A DNA stretch of 19,293 nt from Alphaproteobacteria bacterium (GTDB taxonomy: Bacteria; Pseudomonadota; Alphaproteobacteria; Micavibrionales; UBA2020): NCBI GenBank assembly GCA_029266795.1, contig JAQSWE010000099.1, positions 1-19,293 of the forward strand. The letters run 5' to 3'. The position numbers were made by a program, and so were the translations under genes. The notes beneath the pieces were generated by a model. That model had not been told where the DNA came from. It saw only the letters and a list, made by a program, of their open reading frames with translations, and did not search any database. This document shows, piece after piece, positions 14,408-19,293 of the stretch; within the stretch, counting starts at the first letter, position 1, and each line of letters begins with the position of its first letter.

Positions 14408-14476
14408 CCTTTCCCTGTGTTCCGCTTATTCTATCAGGAGATAGTAAACGATAGGGTAATAGCTTGGTAGGCCATT

Positions 14477-14524
14477 GATATATCTATATAATTAAAAGAA
14501 CGCGCGTTAATGTAGAGATATATC
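14477..14524. repeat. Nested inverted repeats in an AT-rich gap
   Basis: GATATATCT (14477-14485) and AGATATATC (14516-14524) form a 9-bp inverted repeat. Inside it lies the perfect palindrome AACGCGCGTT (14499-14508) flanked by ATTAA/TTAAT. It sits after the response-regulator stop (14531) and upstream of the HELGH gene; it may be a protein-binding site or a weak termination structure. Confidence 0.5.
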
Positions 14525-14530
14525 GGTGGC

Positions 14531-14917
14531 TTATTTTTTCCGGGCGATGCTGGTAATAAGCCGCTCTAGTTCGTCCATGTCCAACGGTTTTTCCAGCACG
14601 GCATTCGCGCCGAGGTCAAGGGCGGTTGCCAGGAAGTCGCTGGTCTTCGTGCGCCCGCCGCCTGAAATGGCGATGATCTTCACTGTTGGGTAATTCTTGC
14701 GGATGGCGGTGATGGTCTGCAGGCCTTCGCGCCGCGGCATGATGATGTCGGTCACGACGATATCGGGGAGGGGGCCTTGCGCCATCTGGCGGGCGGCATC
14801 GTCGCCCTCGACCGCCGAAGTGACGTCGAAGCCGCAGGCGATCAGGTTTTCGCAAATCGTTTCGCGGATCAGCTGCTCGTCGTCGATCACGAGGATTCTG
14901 AGTTTCTTGTCGGTCAT
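14531..14917 (-). CDS. Single-domain response regulator coupled to the hybrid kinase
   Basis: The 128-residue receiver domain has the acidic pocket IDDE (11-14), phospho-acceptor D57 (VTDIIMP), the switch residue S85 in AISGGG and K110 (LEKP). It has no output domain. Its ATG overlaps the stop codon of the kinase gene (ATGA, 14914-14917), so translation is coupled, and it is the natural partner of that kinase or of its C-terminal receiver. It is followed by a gap with nested inverted repeats. The family is certain; the downstream target is not known. Confidence 0.92.
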   Translation of the reverse strand: MTDKKLRILVIDDEQLIRETICENLIACGFDVTSAVEGDDAARQMAQGPLPDIVVTDIIMPRREGLQTITAIRKNYPTVKIIAISGGGRTKTSDFLATALDLGANAVLEKPLDMDELERLITSIARKK

Positions 14918-16461
14918 TTCTGGATATCCTTGCGGTCGAGTATGAAGCGCACTTTTTTGGCGAGCGCGTCGCGCAGGTAAGGCTTGCCGATCAGTTCCTG
15001 CCCCGGCAGCAACTGGTAATCCGGTATCGCGTTTTCGGTATAGCCGGAGGTGAACAGCACCTTAAGCCCCGGCGCATGTGCCTGCGCCTGCTTTGCCAGT
15101 TCCATGCCGGTGATGCCTGCCATCATGATGAGGTCGACGAAGAACAGGTGAATGCCGCTTGTCTGGCCTTTCAGCATCTCCATCGCCGAATGCCCGTCCT
15201 GCGCCGCCAGCACCTTATATCCAAGCTGCTGCAGCATGCCGACAACGACATTACGCACTTCGGCATCGTCATCGACGACAAGGATGGTTTCATCCGCCTT
15301 CGAGCGATAGGCATCCGTTTCATCGGGCATCTCTGTCACGTCAGGCTTGGGTGCCTGCGGCAGGTAGATGCGGAACGCGGTGCCGAGGCCTTGCTCGCTA
15401 TACACTTGTATATGCCCGCCAGACTGGCGGATAAAACCGTAAACGATGCTGAGGCCGAGACCGGTGCCTTCGCCCGCTTCCTTGGTCGTGAAGAACGGCT
15501 CGAAGATACGGCGCGCGACGCTGTCGGGCATGCCTGAGCCGGTGTCTGAAATGATGACGACCGCATGAGGCCCTGTGGTGGCGTCGGGATGGCGCTGCGT
15601 ATATTCGTCGTCGATCACGACGTTTTGGGTTTCAATCGTCAGCTTGCCGCCGCCCGGCATGGCGTCGCGTGCGTTGACGGCGATGTTGATAAGGGCGTTT
15701 TCAAACTGGTCCATGTCGACCTGCACGGGCCAGGTGTCAGGATCCAGCACCGATTTCACCTCGATCAGCGTGCCGAGGGAGCGTTGCAGCAGGCTGCAGG
15801 TGCGCAGCACGCATTCATTCAGGTCCGCGATTTCAACGCGCAAGGGGCGCTGGCGTGTAAAGATCATCAGGCTGCGCACGAGTGTGGCGCCCTTGCGTGC
15901 GGCGGTTTCGATGGTCTTTACCTTGCGGCTCAGATCCTCGCGCGAGAGTTCCTGCGTCGGGTCATCAATTTTTCGTTGCAGGATACGGGTATTGCCGAGG
16001 ATGACGGTGAGCAGGTTGTTGAAGTCATGCGCAACGCCGCTGGTCAGCTGGCCGATCGCCTCCATCTTGTTGTTCTGGCGCAGGTGGTCCTCCGCCTGAC
16101 GGCGGCTTTTCTTCAGCTCGAAAATCTCGCAGGCCTTGGCGAGCGAAATGTTGAGCGTGTCTGTCGAAATTACATCCTTGATGAGGTAATCCTGCGCGCC
16201 CCAGCGCAGCGCATCCGCCATCACTTCCTTGCTGCCGTTGCCGGTCAGCATCACGGCGGGGATGGTCGTCATGTCGGTTTCTGCACTGTAAATCTTGCGC
16301 AGGAACGCGATGCCGTCCATGTCGACCTGCACGGGCCAGGTGTCAGGATCCAGCACCGATTTCACCTCGATCAGCGTGCCGAGGGAGCGTTGCAGCATTG
16401 ATTTCCCGCCCGGGGCGGCGGAGGTGGCGTTTAATGGCCGCGCGGTCGACGCTGTCGTCAT
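14914..16461 (-). CDS. Hybrid sensor histidine kinase with a damaged N-terminal receiver
   Basis: Domains in order: remnant receiver (GIAFLRK...PAVMLTGNG...DYLIKD, residues 49-96), short coiled linker (about 112-130), dimerisation domain with phospho-His H145 (GVAHDFNN), HATPase domain (N-box NIAVNARDAM 259-268, DTGSGMP 306-312, GTGLGLS 332-338) and C-terminal receiver (VDDD 396-399, D443, K493). No membrane segment: cytosolic. The ATG at 16461 is probably not native: the true receiver start (MNILIVDDDS) is at 16480 in another frame. Residues 23-49 are an exact copy of residues 225-251, the native HATPase segment; the copy replaces the missing receiver middle with its phospho-Asp. The kinase core and C-terminal receiver appear intact. 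Its stop overlaps the response-regulator start. Confidence 0.85.
   Translation of the reverse strand: MTTASTARPLNATSAAPGGKSMLQRSLGTLIEVKSVLDPDTWPVQVDMDGIAFLRKIYSAETDMTTIPAVMLTGNGSKEVMADALRWGAQDYLIKDVISTDTLNISLAKACEIFELKKSRRQAEDHLRQNNKMEAIGQLTSGVAHDFNNLLTVILGNTRILQRKIDDPTQELSREDLSRKVKTIETAARKGATLVRSLMIFTRQRPLRVEIADLNECVLRTCSLLQRSLGTLIEVKSVLDPDTWPVQVDMDQFENALINIAVNARDAMPGGGKLTIETQNVVIDDEYTQRHPDATTGPHAVVIISDTGSGMPDSVARRIFEPFFTTKEAGEGTGLGLSIVYGFIRQSGGHIQVYSEQGLGTAFRIYLPQAPKPDVTEMPDETDAYRSKADETILVVDDDAEVRNVVVGMLQQLGYKVLAAQDGHSAMEMLKGQTSGIHLFFVDLIMMAGITGMELAKQAQAHAPGLKVLFTSGYTENAIPDYQLLPGQELIGKPYLRDALAKKVRFILDRKDIQK
15709..15791. repeat. 83-bp exact direct repeat, native copy
   Basis: Identical base for base to 16315-16397, offset 606 bp (202 codons). 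Here it encodes the normal start of the HATPase domain (LQRSLGTLIEV...WPVQVDMD), the expected neighbour of the N-box, so this is the original copy. Confidence 0.95.
16315..16397. repeat. 83-bp exact direct repeat, displaced copy inside the receiver domain
   Basis: Exact copy of 15709-15791. It interrupts the N-terminal receiver between the MNILIVDDDS start and the MDGIAFLRK segment. Short shared sequences at its ends (ATGGAC; TGCTGCA on the minus strand) could have served as microhomology for template switching, or for a false join in assembly. Confidence 0.95.
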
Positions 16462-16480
16462 CGACGATCAGAATATTCAT
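16398..16480 (-). pseudogene. Out-of-frame 5' fragment of the kinase's receiver domain
   Basis: From the ATG at 16480 the minus strand encodes MNILIVDDDSVDRAAIKRHL and a few more residues, an unmistakable receiver beta-1/alpha-1 with the acidic DDD pocket. The frame then enters the 83-bp repeat out of phase and stops within it. This is most likely the true start of the hybrid kinase gene, now disconnected by a frameshift. No clear ribosome binding site is seen. Confidence 0.75.
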
Positions 16481-16520
16481 GGGCATATATGGGGTCTTTT
16501 CAAAAATAGGCTTTCCGGTC

Positions 16521-16550
16521 TAAAAAGCCTGCGCCTCCACTATGCGCAGG
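16521..16550 (-). terminator. Possible minus-strand terminator-like hairpin
   Basis: CCTGCGC (16528-16534) and GCGCAGG (16544-16550) form a perfect 7-bp stem, followed on the minus strand by CTTTTTA. It lies between two divergent genes where no minus-strand gene ends, so it may block antisense reading or have another role. Confidence 0.35.
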
Positions 16551-16637
16551 TTGCGCCGCCATGCGCCATCTATTGTTTTGAATTGTGCGTGTATGGGAAA
16601 ATGCGGATAGCGTTCGGGGTATCGGGATGCGCATGCT

Positions 16638-17477
16638 ATGATTCTCCCATTGCTGCGCGACCGGCGCTATTTCAGCAGAATGGTTATTTTTATGCTTTTG
16701 CTCGATCAATCGAATGCGAAGGAGTTGATGAACTTCGCCGCCTCCATCCGCGATGAGATTTCCTATTGGGGCCTCGTCGAAATCGAACTGACGGGAAAAA
16801 CGATGCACAACATCGTTCAGCTCGCCCAGCGGCTCGAGGAAAAACTGCAGACCAGCGAAGGCGTCTTATACATTCACGACGCGCGACATATGCTCTGCTT
16901 CATCCGCCATGCCGCGCCCGCGAAAGATTGTGCGGAAGGGTTCGCACTGTCGATTGCCGACACATTCCCCGCGCATAGCTGTAAAATTTCATCCTCCGCC
17001 CTCACCGAGCAGGGGCTGCACAAGGTGCAGCTGCGCCTGACGGAAACCAGCAAGCTGCTGGCCGGAAAACCGCGTCGCTCGACGCTTTACACCCACCGCG
17101 AAACGCGCAAGGAAAACGTCATCCTCATCGTTGATGACAACAAGGAAATCACCGATTTGCTGGTGGAGGCGCTCGGGCAGAATTCGACCTGCCTTGTGCT
17201 GCATTCCGGCGACGGGGTGCTGAATTTATATCTCGAGGCCGTACCCGACATCGTCTTCATGGATATCGAGATGCCCGGGCCGTCTGGCCTGAAAAGCGTG
17301 GAGCTGCTGCGCAAATACGACCACGACGCCTATATCCTGATGCTGACTGCCGTCGGCACCACGGCGAATGCTATCGCCGCGAAGGTCAAGGGCGCAAAGG
17401 GATTCATGGGCAAGCCGTTCGATCCCGCCCGCGTCGCGCGCGAGGTTGCGCGCTGTCCCACCATCACGCGCGCGTAA
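16638..17477 (+). CDS. Response regulator with novel N-terminal domain and C-terminal receiver
   Basis: The 279-residue protein has a C-terminal receiver (about 159-275): acidic pocket VDDN (165-168), phospho-acceptor D209 (FMDIEMPGPSG), T237 and K259 (GKPFD). The N-terminal 150 residues contain no recognised domain; they look alpha/beta with a Cys/His-containing region (DARHMLCFIRHAAP). A receiver at the C-terminus is the reverse of the usual order. The start could be 16638 (GGGA about 10 nt upstream) or in-frame ATGs at 16680 and 16692. It diverges from the hybrid kinase, so it may be part of the same phosphorelay. It ends 2 nt from the convergent gene. Confidence 0.85.
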   Translation: MILPLLRDRRYFSRMVIFMLLLDQSNAKELMNFAASIRDEISYWGLVEIELTGKTMHNIVQLAQRLEEKLQTSEGVLYIHDARHMLCFIRHAAPAKDCAEGFALSIADTFPAHSCKISSSALTEQGLHKVQLRLTETSKLLAGKPRRSTLYTHRETRKENVILIVDDNKEITDLLVEALGQNSTCLVLHSGDGVLNLYLEAVPDIVFMDIEMPGPSGLKSVELLRKYDHDAYILMLTAVGTTANAIAAKVKGAKGFMGKPFDPARVAREVARCPTITRA

Positions 17478-17484
17478 CGTTACG
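17473..17484. repeat. 12-bp palindrome holding both convergent stop codons
   Basis: CGTAACGTTACG is perfectly palindromic and contains the plus-strand stop TAA (17475-17477) and the minus-strand stop (17480-17482). It is too short for a terminator and may be chance. Confidence 0.5.
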
Positions 17485-17932
17485 GCGTCGAGGTTGATGC
17501 CTTTGCCTTCACATAGGCTGCAGCACCCGCCGTCATGCGCTGGCTGTCGCGCTTGCGGGCGACTTCTTCGCCGAGTGCCAGCAAGAACGATGTGCGGTCG
17601 TTCTCGTATTCGATGCTGTAGCCTTCTTTCTTGCCCATGGGCGTACGCTGCGCGCCGGAGGTCAGCACCAGTGTGGCGCCGCCGCCGAAGTCGTCGCGGC
17701 CGAATTCGATGAAGAAGGTTGCGCCGAGGCCGTCGGCCTTGTTTTTGACCTCCAGCACGGGGCGCTCATTCAGCATCAACTTGACCTCCGCCGTGAAATT
17801 GCCATCGGCATTCAGGTCGTTGACGATCTTTTGGAGTTCATCCATCTGCTGCCGCTCGCTGTCGCCAAAGGGCTCGTCTTTCTTGGCGTTGCGGTTGAAA
17901 CCTGCGGAAAACGACTGAAGGGGATTGGCCAT
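17480..17932 (-). CDS. Hypothetical soluble protein (150 aa)
   Basis: The protein begins MANPLQSFSAGFNRN, has a charged helical part (residues about 20-42), then an alpha/beta domain with FIEFGRDDFGGGATLVLTSG and a Thr/Ser/Ala-rich tail. No signal peptide or family is recognised. ATG 17932 has AGGAG 8 nt upstream and is clearly better than an in-frame upstream start at 17986. It follows the YpfJ-type gene on the same strand with an 81-nt gap that contains a TATAAT sequence, so it may be transcribed separately. Confidence 0.72.
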   Translation of the reverse strand: MANPLQSFSAGFNRNAKKDEPFGDSERQQMDELQKIVNDLNADGNFTAEVKLMLNERPVLEVKNKADGLGATFFIEFGRDDFGGGATLVLTSGAQRTPMGKKEGYSIEYENDRTSFLLALGEEVARKRDSQRMTAGAAAYVKAKASTSTP

Positions 17933-17997
17933 GAAAGATGCTCCTGTTTGAAATACAGCGGGCAGGATAACCGCTTTGTCAGTCATTATGCAAATAA

Positions 17998-18003
17998 ATT
18001 ATA
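17998..18003 (-). promoter_or_regulatory. Perfect -10-like TATAAT before the 17480-17932 gene
   Basis: The minus strand carries TATAAT at 18003-17998 in an AT-rich gap, about 65 nt before the ATG at 17932. No good -35 element lies at 16-18 nt, so the promoter would depend on other factors or be fortuitous. Confidence 0.35.
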
Positions 18004-18013
18004 GACTGGAATA

Positions 18014-18865
18014 TCAGAGCTTTGACGCGTTGAACGTGTCGCAGGATTCCATTTTGCCCGAGGTAAAGCCCGTCTGGAACCACTGGTATCGTTGCGCCGA
18101 GCTGCCATGGGTGAAGGCATCGGGCACCACGTAGCCTTGCGATTGCTGCTGCAGCCGGTCGTCGCCGATTTGCGTTGCGGCATTCAGCGCTTCCTGAATG
18201 TCGCCATCCTCGACCACGCCGAATTGCGACTGCGCGTGATGCGCCCAGACGCCGGCATAGCAATCCGCCTGCAATTCCATCTTGACGGAGAGGGCGTTCG
18301 CCGCGCGCTCGCTGCTACGTTCGCGCTGCGCATGCACGCGGTCGGCGGTGCCTTCCAGCTTCTGCACATGGTGGCCGACTTCATGCGCGATCACATAGGC
18401 GCGCGCGAAATCACCCGGTGCATTCATCTTGCGTTCCATGTCGCGGAAGAAGGAGAGGTCGAGATAGACTTTGCGGTCGAGCGGGCAATAAAACGGCCCC
18501 ATCGCCGCCTGCGCATAGCCGCATTGTGAATCAACCGCGCCGGAAAAGAGCGTCAACACGGGTGCCTGATAAACCCCGCCGCGCGCCTGAAACACCTGGC
18601 CCCAGACGTCTTCGGTATTGCCGAGGACGGCGGCGGTGAAATCCTTCTGCTGCGCTTCTTCCTCCGGCGACAGCGCGACCTGCCCCGGCACCATCATGCG
18701 GCTCGCGCCCTCGATCACCAATCCGGTCGGGTCGCCGCCCAGCAGGTAGACGATAAAGGCCATGAAGAGCAATCCGCCGCCCGAGCCCGCCATGCCAAGA
18801 CCGCCGGAGTAAGTGCCCCGGCGGTCATCGACATTGCTGCTGCGGCGGAGGTTTTCCCAACGCAT
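18014..18865 (-). CDS. ypfJ: YpfJ-type neutral zinc metallopeptidase
   Basis: The 283-residue protein begins MRWENLRRSSNVDDRRG, then has a Gly-rich stretch and one membrane segment (about 31-43), and a periplasmic catalytic domain with HEVGHHVQ (161-168) and MELQADCYAGVWAHH (196-210), providing two His and the downstream acidic residue for zinc. This layout and length are those of the Zn_peptidase family (Pfam PF04228, YpfJ/KPN_02809 type). Cysteines at 115 and 127 flank the pre-catalytic region. The GAGG ribosome binding site overlaps the stop of the upstream small gene (5-nt gap), showing cotranscription with it and the hemerythrin-like gene. Substrate unknown. Confidence 0.93.
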   Translation of the reverse strand: MRWENLRRSSNVDDRRGTYSGGLGMAGSGGGLLFMAFIVYLLGGDPTGLVIEGASRMMVPGQVALSPEEEAQQKDFTAAVLGNTEDVWGQVFQARGGVYQAPVLTLFSGAVDSQCGYAQAAMGPFYCPLDRKVYLDLSFFRDMERKMNAPGDFARAYVIAHEVGHHVQKLEGTADRVHAQRERSSERAANALSVKMELQADCYAGVWAHHAQSQFGVVEDGDIQEALNAATQIGDDRLQQQSQGYVVPDAFTHGSSAQRYQWFQTGFTSGKMESCDTFNASKL

Positions 18866-18870
18866 GTTGT

Positions 18871-19053
18871 TTACCTCGGCTCCGGTACGCGTGATTTCAC
18901 GTTTTCCGAATTTTCGCCTTGGCGCTCGTCATGCCCCGGAATTTTCTGCTCCGCAGGGTAGGAGGGGCGCTGGCTGCCGCCGCCCGGCTTGTCATTTGCG
19001 CCGGGCGGTTTGGCAGAGCCTGTGGTGTCGGTCGTGTTACGCACGGGATTCAT
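18871..19053 (-). CDS. Hypothetical small polar protein (60 aa)
   Basis: The protein MNPVRNTTDTTGSAKPPG... is Gly/Pro/Asn-rich and probably disordered throughout, without hydrophobic segments. ATG 19053 has GAGGG close upstream and overlaps the end of the hemerythrin-like gene by 17 nt; an in-frame ATG at 19122 would overlap it by much more and is less likely. The stop lies 5 nt before the YpfJ-type gene. Coupled position on both sides supports a real gene, but low-complexity sequence leaves some doubt. Confidence 0.55.
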   Translation of the reverse strand: MNPVRNTTDTTGSAKPPGANDKPGGGSQRPSYPAEQKIPGHDERQGENSENVKSRVPEPR

Positions 19054-19293
19054 CACCCTCGCGTACGGCCATTTTCTTGATGGCAGGTTTTTTCTTCTTG
19101 GATGCGGCTGCGGGGCTGTCAATCACGCCGCGCGAACCGGCAACCAGCTTATGTTCGGCATCGGTCGGGATGCCTTTTTCCATCATCGCCTGCTTGCGGG
19201 CGAGGATCATGGAGCCGAGCGCCTCGAAATCGACTTTCGTCTCTTGGGCTTTCGGCATCATCAGGTTTTCCTCTTCCTTGATGTGGTGCTTGA
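19037..19293 (-). CDS. Hemerythrin (HHE)-like protein, C-terminal part (5' end outside the window)
   Basis: An ATG pair at 19256-19261 looks like a start, but the same frame continues upstream to the window edge encoding KHHIKEEENLMMPKA, the last iron-ligand helix (H..KEEE...PK) of hemerythrin HHE-domain proteins. The following LGSMILARKQAM matches the usual C-terminal helix of this family. A Lys-rich tail (KKKKPAIKK) ends it. Such proteins bind a di-iron centre and O2 or NO and are linked to redox or stress sensing. It is the first visible gene of the operon with the small polar protein and the YpfJ-type peptidase. Confidence 0.8.
   Translation of the reverse strand, partial: KHHIKEEENLMMPKAQETKVDFEALGSMILARKQAMMEKGIPTDAEHKLVAGSRGVIDSPAAASKKKKPAIKKMAVREGDESRA

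Noticed and set aside
14414..14422. GGAAC on the minus strand before the HELGH gene as an EcfG promoter
   Set aside because: No CGTT at 16-17 nt; the following bases do not fit a -10 element.
14492..14510. TTAA pair in the nested inverted repeat as a CtrA site
   Set aside because: The spacing is 11 nt, not 7.
15565..16401. 278-residue plus-strand open frame opposite the hybrid kinase
   Set aside because: Antisense to well-defined kinase motifs; contains the 83-bp repeat only because it spans the same DNA.
16461..16461. ATG at 16461 as the true kinase start
   Set aside because: It lies out of frame inside the DDD codons of the native receiver start at 16480, so it is probably a by-product of the frameshift; kept only as the limit of the open frame.

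Overview
The window reads as chromosomal DNA of an alphaproteobacterium. The reasons are the dense GC-rich coding, many small lineage-specific proteins, hybrid histidine kinases and single-receiver proteins, two GGAAC-N16/17-CGTT sites matching the alphaproteobacterial general-stress (EcfG) promoter, and a perfect TTAA-N7-TTAA box matching the CtrA site. The order or genus cannot be fixed from sequence alone. No tRNA, rRNA, CRISPR array, transposase or phage gene was seen.

Layout. Positions 1-5344 (minus strand): the 5' end of an unknown gene, two tandem paralogous FAD/NAD(P)-binding proteins of the YdhS type (the last closed by a clear terminator), and upstream an unknown 382-residue protein. 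Positions 5493-6984 (plus): five small genes, including one AT-rich unknown and a DUF4345 membrane protein. Positions 6981-8248: a single-domain response regulator (minus) and a helical unknown (plus) diverge from a region carrying an EcfG-type promoter and a CtrA-type box. Positions 8350-9393: a secreted or membrane-anchored HExxH protein with an internal duplication. Positions 9466-11181 (plus): a probable metal-handling (likely copper) operon of DUF2946 protein, His-rich membrane protein, a small Cys-motif protein and a SCO1/SenC gene that appears internally deleted and frameshifted. Positions 11403-13285: an unknown cytosolic protein, a TRIC/UPF0126 channel-like protein (minus), a 64-residue unknown, and a DUF883 (YqjD/ElaB-like) stress protein behind an EcfG-type promoter. 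Positions 13364-17477: a cytosolic HExxH protein, then a translationally coupled hybrid histidine kinase and response regulator, with a divergent receiver protein. Positions 17480-19293 (minus): an unknown protein, a YpfJ-type zinc metallopeptidase, a small polar protein and the C-terminal part of a hemerythrin-like protein that runs off the window.

The strongest anomalies are two apparently damaged genes. In the hybrid kinase an exact 83-bp copy of the gene's own ATPase-domain segment replaces the middle of the N-terminal receiver domain and shifts the frame. In the SCO1 gene the middle, with the copper-binding His, is missing while a plausible native C-terminus survives in another frame. 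Either could be real rearrangement or assembly error; read mapping would decide.

The stress and cell-cycle regulatory sites, the three unrelated zinc-peptidase-like proteins and the phosphorelay cluster suggest a region rich in signalling and envelope or stress functions. This functional reading is inference.
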